Of a stretch of 64,000 nt of DNA, positions 36,332-45,924 are shown one piece after another. Within the stretch, counting starts at the first letter, position 1. Every line of letters starts with the position of its first letter. The stretch covers positions 1-64,000 of the forward strand of contig DATACZ010000026.1 in NCBI GenBank assembly GCA_036258795.1. Direction: 5' to 3'. The position numbers and the translations under genes are program-made. Under the pieces are notes generated by a model that worked only from the letters and a program-made list of their open reading frames with translations, had not been told where the DNA came from and ran no database searches. Source of the DNA: DATACZ01 sp036258795. GTDB lineage: Bacteria; Actinomycetota; CADDZG01; JAHWKV01.

Positions 36332-37009
36332 GTGCGCGGGCTTGCCGACCTCCTTTATCCGGAGCTCTGCCTGGGTTGCCACCACATGGTTCGTGGCGGC
36401 CTCTGCAACGGGTGTCTGGCCGCGCTGGCTCGCCTCGGTCCTCCCAACTGCACCCGATGCGGGCGGCCCACAGCGGCCGTAGTCTCGGGATGCCGTGACT
36501 GCCGCGGCCGAAGGCTTGCCTTTGACATGGCACGTCAGGCCGTTGAATTCGGCCCGTTGGTCCGCGCGGCCATTCACAGGTTCAAGTACATGGGGATGAG
36601 CAGCCTCGGAAATGCTCTAGCCTCGCTCATCGTCGAGCTTGTCGATCCATCGGAGCGGCCAGCTGATCTGATCACCTGGGTTCCGGCCGCCGACGATCGG
36701 CTGCGGGAAACCGGGCTTGACCACGGGAAGCTCTTGGCCGAGCTGGTTGCCCGGCAACTGGGAGTGCCCGCGCAGCCTACGCTCAAAAGGGTCCGCGCGA
36801 CCGAGCCACAGATGCGGCTTCCCCAGGCGGCCCGGCGTAGGAATCTGGTAGGCGCTTTCAGGGCTTCCTGGCCACCACCGCCTGACGTCATGCTGATCGA
36901 TGACGTCTTCACCACGGGCGCTACCGCCGGTGAGGCCGGACGGGCGCTAAAGGCCGCCGGGGCCCAACGGGTGACGGTATTGTGCGCCGCCCGGGCCATG
37001 TCCGAATGA
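36332..37009 (+). CDS. comF: ComF-family phosphoribosyltransferase-like protein
   Basis: About 226 residues. The N-terminus has a zinc-ribbon CLGCHHMVRGGLCNGCLAAL with CTRCGRP and CRDCRG following. The C-terminus has a type I phosphoribosyltransferase PRPP-binding loop VMLIDDVFTTGATA. This is the ComF/GntX family, linked to DNA uptake in competent bacteria but often of unknown role elsewhere. GTG 36332 is preferred over TTG 36326. It stands between the dispersed repeats and the hpf leader. Confidence 0.85.
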   Translation: MRGLADLLYPELCLGCHHMVRGGLCNGCLAALARLGPPNCTRCGRPTAAVVSGCRDCRGRRLAFDMARQAVEFGPLVRAAIHRFKYMGMSSLGNALASLIVELVDPSERPADLITWVPAADDRLRETGLDHGKLLAELVARQLGVPAQPTLKRVRATEPQMRLPQAARRRNLVGAFRASWPPPPDVMLIDDVFTTGATAGEAGRALKAAGAQRVTVLCAARAMSE

Positions 37010-37031
37010 GGTGCTGCGCGGGATCTATACT

Positions 37032-37330
37032 CTAAGGGGCGCTCCGTCTGGGTCTGTGGTTGCGGGGTTCACACCCCAAGTCCAGGCTAGTCGCAGGCAA
37101 AAGGATCCACGTAAGGCAACCATTGGTTGTTGAGCATGGTGCGGTTTAGAGGTCAGTCCTGCCTCGGGTGACGGGAAGCTCCCGGCACTTGGGAGAAGGT
37201 TCGAAGCACGGAATTTTGGTTATTCTTCCAGCAATGGGTCCCACTGGGGTTCGGGCTGGGTAACTCAAACCGTGCGAGGCTTCAGCAGGCGGATGTGGGG
37301 CCAAAGACCAGGTCAGCCGGACGGGAGGGC
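37032..37330 (+). ncRNA. Probable raiA-motif structured RNA in front of hpf
   Basis: A 330-nt non-coding interval lies directly before the hpf/raiA gene, the place where the raiA RNA motif of actinobacteria and firmicutes is found. Pairings visible are GGGGT/ACCCC (37064-37077), CAACC/GGTTG (37117-37129), CGGGA/TCCCG (37172-37184) and a long-range GCACGG/CCGTGC (37206-37211 with 37270-37275). A TATACT-like -10 stands at 37026-37031. I cannot recall the consensus well enough to prove membership, and ends are approximate. An alternative is another structured leader. Confidence 0.55.
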
Positions 37331-37339
37331 CCACAAGGG

Positions 37340-37738
37340 ATGCAGATAAGGGTCCATAGCAGGGATGGCCGGGTGCCCAGCACCCTGGAGAGCTTTGCCG
37401 CCGAGAAACTTGGGCACCTTGGAAAGTTCCTTCCGACGATCGAGACGATCGAGATTGAGCTCTACGAGGAGGGCAGGCCAAAGCGCCCCAACGGGCACGT
37501 AGCTCACGTTACCGTCGCAACGACAGGCCCCGCTTTCAGATCCAAGGTCACGTCGGGTGACTTCAGGACCTGCATCGACATCGCCGCGGACCGGCTGTAC
37601 CGGCGGATCACCAAGTTCAAGGGCAAGAGGTCGAGTAAGCCTGCCCACGCCAGGAGCAGCCGCAAGCCTCCCATGGAGCTCATCCCGGAGGATCAGACGC
37701 TGCTCGGCCTGGGGGAGGAGGACACCACCACACCCTGA
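37340..37738 (+). CDS. hpf: Ribosome hibernation promoting factor / RaiA
   Basis: Binds the 30S subunit in resting cells. The protein has about 132 residues; homology starts at ATG 37340 (MQIRVHSRDGRVPSTLESFAA), with GGGAGG 11 nt upstream. The domain ends near DIAADRLYRRITKFKGK; the C-terminal part is basic, then acidic. It lacks the full long-form HPF C-terminal dimerisation domain. In the same place in M. tuberculosis is a short HPF next to secA1. Confidence 0.87.
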   Translation: MQIRVHSRDGRVPSTLESFAAEKLGHLGKFLPTIETIEIELYEEGRPKRPNGHVAHVTVATTGPAFRSKVTSGDFRTCIDIAADRLYRRITKFKGKRSSKPAHARSSRKPPMELIPEDQTLLGLGEEDTTTP

Positions 37739-37801
37739 GAGTGGAGCACCGGCGGCAGCAGTTGATGTAGGGATCCCGGGGCCTCTCGTCATAATGGAAG
37801 C

Positions 37802-40516
37802 ATGACTGTTCTAGACAAAGTCCTTCGCATGGGCGAAGGGCGGAAATTCAAGAAAATCGCACAGCAGGCCTCGCTGGTCGGCGCCTTCGAGCCCGAAATG
37901 AGCGCGCTCTCGGATGTAGAGCTACGGGGCAAGACGGTCGAGTTCCGCCAGCGTATTGACCGGGGAGAGACGCTCGACGAGCTCCTTCCGGAGGCCTACG
38001 CCGTGGTACGGGAAGCAGCCCAGCGGACCATTGGCCAGCGCCACTTCGACGTGCAGGTGATCGGCGCCACCGTTCTTCACAGCGGCGCGATCGCGGAGAT
38101 GAAGACCGGTGAGGGAAAAACTCTCGTGTCCACCATGCCGATCTACTTGAATGCTCTTGCCGGCAAGGGGGTTCACCTCGTAACCGCCAACTCGTACCTG
38201 GCCAAGCGAGACGCCGAGTGGATTGGCCAGATCTACCGCTTCCTGAACTTGACCGTGGGGCTCATCCAGCCCCAGACGCCGACACAGGTCAAGCAGGCCG
38301 CCTACCGAGCCGACATAACCTACGGAACGTCGAGTGAATTTGGATTCGACTACCTGAGGGACAATCTAGCCCTCAGGCTCGAGGACACTGTCCAACGGGG
38401 TCACCCCTTTTGCATCGTCGATGAGGTCGACTCGATCCTGATCGACGAGGCCCGGACGCCGCTGATCATCTCGGGCGCTTCCGACGAGTCCGCAAAGTGG
38501 TACCGCACCTTCGCTCGAATGATGCCTCGACTTCGGGCGGGTGAGCATTACGAGGTGGACGAGGCGAAGCGCACCGTCGCGATCAATGAGGACGGCATTG
38601 CCAGGGTCGAGCAGCTGCTCGGGGTCGACAACCTGTACGACCAAGTTCAAACCCATCTGGTCCACTACCTCGACTCTGCTCTCAAGGCAAAAGAGCTATA
38701 CAAGAGGGACCGGGACTACATCATCGAGGACCGCAAGGTACTGATCGTAGATCAGTTCACCGGCCGTACCATGCCCGGCAGGCGGTGGTCCGACGGCCTG
38801 CATCAGGCAGTCGAGGCCAAGGAGAACGTTCCCGTACAACAGGAGAGCGTTACCGAGGCCACCATCACCGTTCAGAAGTACTTTCAGATGTACGAGAAGC
38901 TCTCCGGAATGACCGGAACGGCGCGCACGCAGGCGGCCGAGTTTGCCAACGTATACGGCTTGGACGTCTACGAGATTCCCACCCACAAAGAGATGATTCG
39001 AGAGGATCATCCCGACCTCGTGTATAAGACGGAGGACGCCAAGTGGAAAGCGGTAACCGAGGATCTCGTGGCTCGAAACGCCAACGGCCAGCCTTGCCTG
39101 GTTGGCACCGTCGACGTCGCCAAGTCGGAAAAGCTTGCCGGATACCTTGACCGTCGGGGAATCCCTCATCATGTGCTGAACGCCAAGAACCATGAAAGAG
39201 AAGCCTTCATCGTTGCCCAGGCCGGTCGCGTCGGTTCGGTCGTCGTAGCCACCAATATGGCCGGGCGAGGCGTCGACATTCTGTTGGGAGGCAATCCCGA
39301 GTACCTGGCTCGACAGGAAATGGCGGCCATGGGCTGGGACAACGATTCCTATCTGTTGAAACAGATGTCTCCCGAGGATTCAGCAGCGTACGAGGCCGAG
39401 TACGCGCCGATCTTCGAGGAAAAGAAGATCGAGTGCGACGCAGAGCACCACAAGGTCGTGGACCTGGGCGGACTTTACGTACTCGGGACCGAGCGTCACG
39501 AATCCAGGCGCATCGACAACCAGCTGCGGGGTCGTTCTGGACGTCAAGGGGATCCGGGGGCCAGCCGCTTCTATCTCTCTCTTGACGACGATCTGATGCG
39601 ATTCTTTGCCACGGGAATGATCAACACCGTGATGGAGAGGCTCAATGTGCCAGAGGACCTTCCCATCGAGGCGAAGATGGTGTCGAAAGCGATCGAACGC
39701 GCTCAATCGCAGGTCGAGTCTCAAAACTTCGAGATCAGAAAGAACCTGCTCAAGTACGACGAGGTTCTGAGCAAGCAGCGGGAGGAGGTCTACCGGGCGC
39801 GCAGGAAACTCCTGGAGGGCGAGGACCTTTCCGAGCGGGCCATCCAGATGTTGACCGACGTCATCAATGCCACGGTGAGCACCTTCGCAAATCCGGAGGT
39901 CCACCCGGATGAGTGGGATTGGGAAGGTCTGGAGACTGCAGTCCTTCAGATCTATCCCTCGAAGCTCATTGGCAGCATCGACCCCGACACCACTCCCTAC
40001 CAGGAACTGGTCGAGGATCTCATCGACGAGGCAACTGGGGCGTACGAGGAGAGAGAAGCAGAGATCGGCTCCGAGCGGTTCCGGGAGCTAGAGCGGGTAG
40101 TGCTCTTGTCAATCCTGAACGCACGGTGGAGGGAGCACCTTCATGAGATGGACCTCCTGCGTGAGGGGATCGGGCTCCGGGCCTACGGCCAAAGAGATCC
40201 CCTCATCGAGTACCAAAGGGAGGCCTTCGACATGTTTGCCGGCATGATGGACTCTTTGAAGGAAGAGTTCGTCAGGTACATGTTTCATGTCCAGGTAGTT
40301 CAAGAGCCTGAGCCTTCCGCCCCATCCCCCAATGGGAGGGCGAATCGAGCCGAATCCGAGAGCGCTCTTCAAGGCGCCCGCCGCAGGGCCGGCGCTGAGA
40401 ACGCCGATGTGGCAAGGCCCGGAGAACCTGCTCGAACCGACAAGATCCCGCGTAACGCCCCATGTCCGTGTGGGTCGGGGCGGAAATACAAGAAGTGCCA
40501 TGGCCTCGACGCCTGA
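37802..40516 (+). CDS. secA: Preprotein translocase ATPase SecA
   Basis: Drives Sec-dependent protein export. The 904-residue protein has the Walker [11 protein letters not shown] (about 100-108), [19 protein letters not shown], the TGTARTQ motif, NMAGRGVDI, and a C-terminal zinc site [14 protein letters not shown] that binds SecB or ribosomes. The presence of the zinc site makes it a SecA1-type housekeeping form. The stop overlaps prfB by 17 nt. Confidence 0.97.
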   Translation: MTVLDKVLRMGEGRKFKKIAQQASLVGAFEPEMSALSDVELRGKTVEFRQRIDRGETLDELLPEAYAVVREAAQRTIGQRHFDVQVIGATVLHSGAIAEMKTGEGKTLVSTMPIYLNALAGKGVHLVTANSYLAKRDAEWIGQIYRFLNLTVGLIQPQTPTQVKQAAYRADITYGTSSEFGFDYLRDNLALRLEDTVQRGHPFCIVDEVDSILIDEARTPLIISGASDESAKWYRTFARMMPRLRAGEHYEVDEAKRTVAINEDGIARVEQLLGVDNLYDQVQTHLVHYLDSALKAKELYKRDRDYIIEDRKVLIVDQFTGRTMPGRRWSDGLHQAVEAKENVPVQQESVTEATITVQKYFQMYEKLSGMTGTARTQAAEFANVYGLDVYEIPTHKEMIREDHPDLVYKTEDAKWKAVTEDLVARNANGQPCLVGTVDVAKSEKLAGYLDRRGIPHHVLNAKNHEREAFIVAQAGRVGSVVVATNMAGRGVDILLGGNPEYLARQEMAAMGWDNDSYLLKQMSPEDSAAYEAEYAPIFEEKKIECDAEHHKVVDLGGLYVLGTERHESRRIDNQLRGRSGRQGDPGASRFYLSLDDDLMRFFATGMINTVMERLNVPEDLPIEAKMVSKAIERAQSQVESQNFEIRKNLLKYDEVLSKQREEVYRARRKLLEGEDLSERAIQMLTDVINATVSTFANPEVHPDEWDWEGLETAVLQIYPSKLIGSIDPDTTPYQELVEDLIDEATGAYEEREAEIGSERFRELERVVLLSILNARWREHLHEMDLLREGIGLRAYGQRDPLIEYQREAFDMFAGMMDSLKEEFVRYMFHVQVVQEPEPSAPSPNGRANRAESESALQGARRRAGAENADVARPGEPARTDKIPRNAPCPCGSGRKYKKCHGLDA

Positions 40517-41634
40517 GGTTTTCGAGGATCTCAACCCTCGCCTCAAGGAGGCGTCGGTCAAGCTCGACGATCTAAAGGAGTTTCTTTGACGTCGATGCTA
40601 AGCAGGCTCAAGCCTTAAAGCTCGAGGAGCAATCCGCCGCGCCTGACTTCTGGGCGGACCAGGCGCGCGCCACCAAAGCCATGACGGAGCTCTCTCGTCT
40701 TCAGGATGACGTGTCGTCTTATATGGCTCTCGCCACCAAGCTCGAGGAGGCGAACCTGCTTTGGCTGCTGGCTCGGGAGGAATCCGACCGAGAGTCGTAT
40801 CTCGAGGCCATGGCCGTTCTCGATGATCTCGATCGGGAGCTGGAGAGGGTGGAGGTAAGAACTCTCCTAGGCAGCGAGTATGACGAAGCGGACGCCATTG
40901 CAAGCCTTCACGCCGGCGAGGGAGGGACTGAATCCTGCGACTGGGCCGCCATGCTGTTGCGCATGTATCTGAGGTGGGCGGAGAGGCAGGGGCTGGAGGC
41001 CGAGGTTCTGGACGTACAGCCCGGCGAGGAGGCCGGCATCAAGCAGGCCACCTTTACCCTGAAGGGCCGATTCGCCTACGGACTTTTGTCTGCGGAGCGT
41101 GGTGTTCACAGGCTGGTCAGAATCTCGCCCTACGATGCCTCCAACCGCAGGCATACGTCCTTTGCCAGCCTCGACGTCATCCCTGAGGTCGAGGACAGCG
41201 TTGACATCAGCATCGACCCTGCGGATCTAAGGGTCGATGTCTTTCGTTCGGGCGGCCCCGGGGGCCAGTCGGTGAACACCACCGATTCGGCGATTCGCAT
41301 CACGCACCTGCCGACGCGGACCGTGGTCGCAGTTCAAAATGAGCGCTCCCAACTGCAGAACAAGGCTGTGGCCATGAAGATTCTGGCCTCTCGGCTGGCG
41401 GAGCGAGCGCGGCAGGAGAAGCGGCAGGAGCTGGAAGAGCTAAGAGGTGAGCAGATGGAAATCGGGTTCGGCTCTCAGATCCGGTCCTACGTTCTGCACC
41501 CCTATCAGATGGTGAAGGATCACCGTACCGGGGTTGAGGTGCGCAACCCCGAGGCGGTTCTGGACGGCGACATCGACGTGTTCATTGCCGCCGAGCTAAG
41601 GCGCAGACGCTCCACAAAATCGTCGAAGACCTGA
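40500..41634 (+). CDS. prfB: Peptide chain release factor 2 (programmed +1 frameshift)
   Basis: Terminates translation at UGA and UAA. The gene begins at ATG 40500 inside secA. The first frame gives 29 codons ([15 protein letters not shown]... ending LKEFL) and hits TGA at 40587; ribosomes then shift +1 at CTT-TGA-C and read GAC at 40588 onward. The joined protein has about 377 residues. GGQ is at 254-256 ([17 protein letters not shown]). The tripeptide that recognises the stop reads SPY (209-211) instead of the usual SPF, followed by RRHTSF. Without the frameshift only residues from about 61 would be annotated. Confidence 0.95.
40576..40590 (+). promoter_or_regulatory. RF2 autoregulatory frameshift site
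   Basis: An internal Shine-Dalgarno AGGAG (40576-40580) stands 3 nt ahead of CTT TGA C (40584-40590), the classic arrangement that makes ribosomes slip +1 when RF2 is scarce. Confidence 0.93.
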
Positions 41635-41802
41635 ACTTGATAGGCTCGCTGGTAAGGTAGGGGAGCAACCCGGCAAGATCGTCGGATACCATGCGAGGCC
41701 GGGCATGGATGCTAAGATTTTGCAGCCTGAGCCTCGCCCGCCTGGAAAGCTCCAAGCCGTGCCGCTTGCATAATCTCGAAGGGGGTAGTTCCACACCCAG
41801 AC

Positions 41803-42492
41803 ATGATTCGCCTCGAAAATGTAAGCAAGGTATACAAGGGCTCGGTGGTGGCGCTTAGGGACATCACCACAGACATTCAGAAGGAGGAGTTCGTCTTCCT
41901 GGTGGGGCCCTCGGGTTCAGGGAAGTCGACCTTCATCCGCCTACTGCTCAAGGAAGAGGAACCCAGTGAGGGCGTTATTTACGTGGCCGGCAAGGACATC
42001 GGCCAGCTGCCCAAGTGGAGGGTTCCCTATCTGCGACGCAATATCGGCTGCGTCTTTCAGGACTTCAAGCTTCTCACCAACAAAACCGTGGGCGAGAACG
42101 TGGCGTTTGCCCTGGAGGTTATCGGCCGACCCAGACACGTTATAAACGAGCGGGTCCCGGCGATCATCGATCTTGTTGGGCTGAGTCACAAGCTGCACAG
42201 CCGGCCGGACGAGCTCTCGGGTGGCGAGCAGCAGAGGGTATGCATCGCCCGGGCCATGGTCAACAGGCCGCCAATTCTGCTGGCCGACGAGCCTACCGGG
42301 AACCTTGACCCCGCAACATCGGCCGATATCATGAGACTCCTCAACCGGCTGAACGATGCGGGCACCACTTGTGTGGTCGCCACGCACGACCACACCATTG
42401 TGGATCGTTCCCGCAAGCGAGTTATCGAGCTTGATGGCGGAAAGATAGTGCGGGACCAGGTTCGCGGCGTTTATGGAATGGGAGGGGCCTAA
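41803..42492 (+). CDS. ftsE: Cell division ABC ATPase FtsE
   Basis: Cytoplasmic ATPase partner of FtsX that controls peptidoglycan hydrolases at the septum. The 229-residue protein shows GPSGSGKST (Walker A, about 33-41), LSGGEQQR, and [13 protein letters not shown] (Walker B). FtsE-typical are FQDFKLL and HDHTIVD. ATG 41803. The 168-nt gap from prfB (41635-41802) contains no gene; promoter motifs could not be placed with certainty. Confidence 0.95.
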   Translation: MIRLENVSKVYKGSVVALRDITTDIQKEEFVFLVGPSGSGKSTFIRLLLKEEEPSEGVIYVAGKDIGQLPKWRVPYLRRNIGCVFQDFKLLTNKTVGENVAFALEVIGRPRHVINERVPAIIDLVGLSHKLHSRPDELSGGEQQRVCIARAMVNRPPILLADEPTGNLDPATSADIMRLLNRLNDAGTTCVVATHDHTIVDRSRKRVIELDGGKIVRDQVRGVYGMGGA

Positions 42493-42493
42493 G

Positions 42494-42560
42494 CTGAGCG
42501 AGCGAATCCTAGCCTTGCCTTTTCCGGGCCTCCGAACGACCGAAGGGAGTGAGTGAGGCC
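42494..42560 (+). repeat. Third copy of the dispersed intergenic repeat, between ftsE and ftsX
   Basis: The 21-nt core at 42507-42527 (TCCTAGCCTTGCCTTTTCCGG) differs at two positions from the core at 36225-36245. Flanking GAGCGAGCGA and GACCGAAGGGAG words are shared as well. Its tail runs into the ftsX start region. Confidence 0.55.
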
Positions 42561-43446
42561 CGTGGCAGCGTTGAGGATGAACTACTTCGTCGACGAGACC
42601 GTATCCAACCTCAAGCGAAACCTCCTATTGACGCTGGCGGCGGTCTCTACGGTCTCAATCAGCCTTCTTCTTCTGGGTGTCGTCATGGTCGGAGGCGAGG
42701 TCCTCACCAAAATGGTGTCTTCCTGGGAGGGCAAGGTTGAGCTGAACGTATTCCTGCGGGACGAGGCGACTCCCGAGCAGACCAAGGATCTCAAGGCTGC
42801 GACTGAAGGGATGCCCGAGGTCAGCAGGGTCTACTTCGAGTCCAAGGATCAGGCATTCTCCGAATACCGGCGTATGTTCAAAGACAGCCCTGCCATCACC
42901 GAGAACGTGGACCCTAACGCCCTGCCAGCCTCCTATCGAATCAAGCTCAAGGATCCCAACACGGCTCCCGCAGTGGCGGAACGGCTGAAGGGGCGCCCGG
43001 GGGTTGATGAGGTGCAGTTCGGCGGGGAAGCCATGAAGCGCCTGCTCAAGTTCACCGGGGTGGTGAGGACCATTCTCGTGATCGGAATAGTGCTCACCCT
43101 GGCCGCAGCCATCCTATTGATCGCAAACACCATTCGCCTAGGGATATACGCCCGTCGCAAGGAAATCGGCATCATGAAGCTGGTGGGTGCCACGAACTGG
43201 TTCATCAGGGTGCCTTTCATATTTGAGGGAGTGGTGCAGGCCGCCTTAGGAGCGCTCGTTGCTTCGGCCTTCATCTATGCCGGCAAGGTCTTCGGCCTTG
43301 ACCGGATGCAGGAGGTGATCTTGTTCCTGCCGATGACCGTGAGCAGCGGGAGTGTAATCAAGGTTTTCCTGACGCTGCTTGCGGTTGGGGTGGTAATTGG
43401 AGCCTTTGGTTCCAGCCTGGCGCTCAGGCGCTTCCTTGAGGTTTAA
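42553..43446 (+). CDS. ftsX: Cell division permease-like protein FtsX
   Basis: Membrane partner of FtsE; it relays ATP hydrolysis to cell-wall hydrolases. The 297-residue protein has four TM segments: one near residues 23-45, a large extracytoplasmic loop (about 50-165), then three C-terminal helices with ANTIRLGIYARRKEIGIMKL between, typical of FtsX. The start could be GTG 42553, GTG 42562 or ATG 42577 (MNYFVDETVSNLKRN); homologues begin near the last two, so the N-terminus is uncertain. Confidence 0.93.
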   Translation: MRPVAALRMNYFVDETVSNLKRNLLLTLAAVSTVSISLLLLGVVMVGGEVLTKMVSSWEGKVELNVFLRDEATPEQTKDLKAATEGMPEVSRVYFESKDQAFSEYRRMFKDSPAITENVDPNALPASYRIKLKDPNTAPAVAERLKGRPGVDEVQFGGEAMKRLLKFTGVVRTILVIGIVLTLAAAILLIANTIRLGIYARRKEIGIMKLVGATNWFIRVPFIFEGVVQAALGALVASAFIYAGKVFGLDRMQEVILFLPMTVSSGSVIKVFLTLLAVGVVIGAFGSSLALRRFLEV

Positions 43447-43520
43447 CGGGAGTCACTTTCTTCCTTCCCCAGCGAAAAATCACGGGGATCCGATCCGTTG
43501 AAGGTCGGAAAGTAGGATGA

Positions 43521-44684
43521 ATGCAAGCGCAGTTTGACAAGCTTTCCACCAAGATTCTTGCCGGCGTGTCGGCCGTAGGTCTTCTGGTCGCCTCATTCTT
43601 TTTTGGCTACGGCGTCGGAACATCCAATCCTCGCCGGGAATCTAACTTTGAGCTCCTCGAGGAGGCTAAGAGTCGAATCGAGGCCTCCGCGCTGGTCAAG
43701 CCGGATGAGAAGCTCCTGCTCCAGGGCGCGGTGCGGGGCATGCTTCAGGGACTGGATGATCCCCACGTCGGATACATGACCCGTGAGGCTTACCGGGCGT
43801 TTGGTGAGGAGCTGCTGACCGGACAGTTCTCCGGAGTTGGTGTCTGGCTGAGCATGGAGGGAGGCGTGCCCAAGATTGTCTCAGTTCTCCAGGGCAGCCC
43901 AGCCTCCGCGGCCGGCGTAAGTGTCGGGGATGTGATCAGGGCGGTGGACCGCAAGCCGGTGAAGGGGCTCACTCTCGACGAGATTGCCCAGAAGATTCAG
44001 GGAAAGGTGGGCACGAGGGTTCACATGGAGGTAAGCCGAGGAGAGCAGCAGCTGGGCTTCAGTCTCCAGCGTGAGAAGCTCGACGTGCCGTCGGTGACCT
44101 CGAGCCTCAAAGGCGAGGTGGGAATGATCGAGCTGGTGTCCTTTATCGGTGGTGCGGGGCAAAAGGTGCGCGAAGCCGTTCAGTCGCTCCAAAGCCGCGG
44201 AGCCAAGGGTTTCATTCTCGATATGAGAGGTAATCCGGGAGGATCTCTCCAGGAGGCCGTCGACGTGGCCAGCGTCTTTTTGGACGGTGGAAAGGTCGTC
44301 TCGTACCGGGAGCGGGGCAAACCGGAGTTCACCTACGAGGCCCGTGGGTCGGCTGCTACTGCACTTCCTCTGGTGATCCTTGTGGACGAGGGTTCTGCCA
44401 GCGCATCCGAGATCGTGGCCGGTGCCGTACAGGACCGCCAGCGTGGACTGATCGTGGGAACCGAGACGTACAAGAAGGGCTCCGTGCAGCAGATATTCGG
44501 TCTTTCAGATGGTTCCGCCATAAAGCTCACGATTGCCTCTTACTTCACACCTTCGGGAAGAGCAATTGGAGAGCGTGGAGTGGTGCCCGATGTCAGAGTC
44601 GCCGAGCGGGATCAGCAGCTGCCTCGGGCGAATGAGATCCTTTCGGGCATAGTGGCCCAGAACGCAGTTCCCGGACCGGGTTGA
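43521..44684 (+). CDS. C-terminal processing peptidase, S41A (CtpA-like)
   Basis: A 387-residue exported serine protease with a TM anchor at about 12-30, a PDZ domain at about 90-175 (GVPKIVSVLQGSPASAAGVS) and the S41 catalytic domain. The Ser lies within DEGSASASEIVAGA and the Lys in YKKGSVQQ, about 25 residues apart as in CtpA. ATG 43521 follows AGGA. The gene sits between ftsEX and smpB, so it may act on envelope or division proteins; in this order the trio ftsX-ctp-smpB recurs in many bacteria. Confidence 0.93.
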   Translation: MQAQFDKLSTKILAGVSAVGLLVASFFFGYGVGTSNPRRESNFELLEEAKSRIEASALVKPDEKLLLQGAVRGMLQGLDDPHVGYMTREAYRAFGEELLTGQFSGVGVWLSMEGGVPKIVSVLQGSPASAAGVSVGDVIRAVDRKPVKGLTLDEIAQKIQGKVGTRVHMEVSRGEQQLGFSLQREKLDVPSVTSSLKGEVGMIELVSFIGGAGQKVREAVQSLQSRGAKGFILDMRGNPGGSLQEAVDVASVFLDGGKVVSYRERGKPEFTYEARGSAATALPLVILVDEGSASASEIVAGAVQDRQRGLIVGTETYKKGSVQQIFGLSDGSAIKLTIASYFTPSGRAIGERGVVPDVRVAERDQQLPRANEILSGIVAQNAVPGPG

Positions 44685-44706
44685 CAAGGGACGAGCCCTT
44701 CGGAGA

Positions 44707-45186
44707 GTGACGAAGAAGTCCAAGAAGTCAAAATCGTCGGGTGTCTCGGCGGTAAACAACCCCAAGGCCCGTCACGACTACACGATCCTCGACTCGTTTG
44801 AGGCGGGCATGGTCCTGACCGGTAGCGAGGTGAAGTCTCTGCGCCAAGGTCAGGCCTCGCTTCGAGAGGCGTTCGCGGTAATAAGGGACGGCGAGGTCTT
44901 CCTCATTGGAATGAATATTGCCCCCTATGCGCAGGCAGGCTATGCACAGCACGAGCCGACCCGCAAGCGCAAGCTCTTGCTACACAAGGATCAGATCGAG
45001 CGTCTAATTGGAAAGACGGCCGAGAAGGGCCTCACTCTGGTGCCGCTTCGCTGTTACTTCAGCCACGGACTGGCCAAGCTCGAGCTTGGTCTGGCAAGAG
45101 GCAAGAAGCAATACGACCGCCGGGAGGACCTCAAAGCAAAGGACGCCAAGATGCAGATCGACCGAGCGCTCGGTCGCCGGCGCTGA
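44707..45186 (+). CDS. smpB: SsrA-binding protein SmpB
   Basis: Delivers tmRNA to stalled ribosomes. The 159-residue protein has a basic Ser/Lys-rich start, then NPKARHDYTILDSFEAGMVL, TGSEVKSLRQGQASLREA and the C-terminal RGKKQYDRREDLKAKDAK typical of SmpB. GTG 44707 begins 22 nt after the protease stop. Its partner, tmRNA, begins 66 nt after the stop. Confidence 0.96.
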   Translation: MTKKSKKSKSSGVSAVNNPKARHDYTILDSFEAGMVLTGSEVKSLRQGQASLREAFAVIRDGEVFLIGMNIAPYAQAGYAQHEPTRKRKLLLHKDQIERLIGKTAEKGLTLVPLRCYFSHGLAKLELGLARGKKQYDRREDLKAKDAKMQIDRALGRRR

Positions 45187-45252
45187 GATCAGGAATTTTC
45201 TGAGGTCCTTGTGGCGTTACACTTGGTAATTAGCACCTTTACAACCAAGCCA

Positions 45253-45609
45253 GGGGGCGAAACTGGTTTCGAGGCCGGTCGTTTCGTCTGGAGGAAGCGG
45301 GTCGAGGTCAGGGATCCTCGTTAAACCTGCCTGAACAATTAACTGAAACGTCGCTGCATAAGCGAGTTCCCATCTAGATAGAGATGGGCGTTCCACCCGG
45401 AAGGGCCTGCGGTCCGGGATGGGGCGTCATGCAGCAGGCTGGCTCTTGTCACCCCCCGCCGGGCGGGGTGCAGAGTGAGACCAAAGTCCGGCTGGGCTCC
45501 GGCGAGCCTGCCTGCGGCAGTCGCCGGGTCGAGAGGTAAAAGCAGGCTATGCCCGTAGAAGCCCCAGAGGAGAGCTGTGTCGACGGGGGTTCGAATCCCC
45601 CCGCCTCCA
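45253..45609 (+). ncRNA. ssrA: tmRNA (transfer-messenger RNA)
   Basis: Rescues stalled ribosomes. The acceptor GGGGGCG (45253-45259) pairs with CGCCTCC (45602-45608), including the alanine-identity G3-U70 wobble, discriminator A at 45609. T-arm GGGGGTTCGAATCCCCC is at the 3' end, and CCA is not encoded. Internally, CCTCGTTAAA stands before the tag region as in other tmRNAs, and CCCATC/GATGGG (45369-45388) forms a hairpin. The tag reading frame is unclear; see the finding. It is directly downstream of smpB, as usual. Confidence 0.92.
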
Positions 45610-45612
45610 CAA

Positions 45613-45924
45613 TTACATAGATGTATTTGCGTGAGAGCTTTATGTCTTACTAGCTCCTGCTCCAATGTCTCTAACACTTGACCGGCTTGGGCTCGTCGGT
45701 GACAGGGCCATCAGGCCGTGGCTTCCGCATTCCGGCACTGCGTCCAGGTCCAACGGGCCAATATTTCAGGCGGCACCTGGGTAACTAAGTAATACAGCGG
45801 CCTTTCGGTCGATCAGGAAAGCGCACTCCGATCGGCCACCTTCTTCAAATACGCACAGAGCAAACAACTCGAAGCCGAAGCGCTGGTTCTCATATCGGGG
45901 AAAGAGCGGAGGTGTCTGTAGGCC
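45613..45924 (+). other. Non-coding gap after tmRNA
   Basis: About 310 nt between tmRNA and the GT4 gene. I see no gene, repeat or clear terminator. Some AT-rich words near 45615-45650 and a CCGGCTTGGGCTCG stretch give no convincing structure. A promoter for the alpha-glucan genes should lie at the end of it. Confidence 0.5.
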
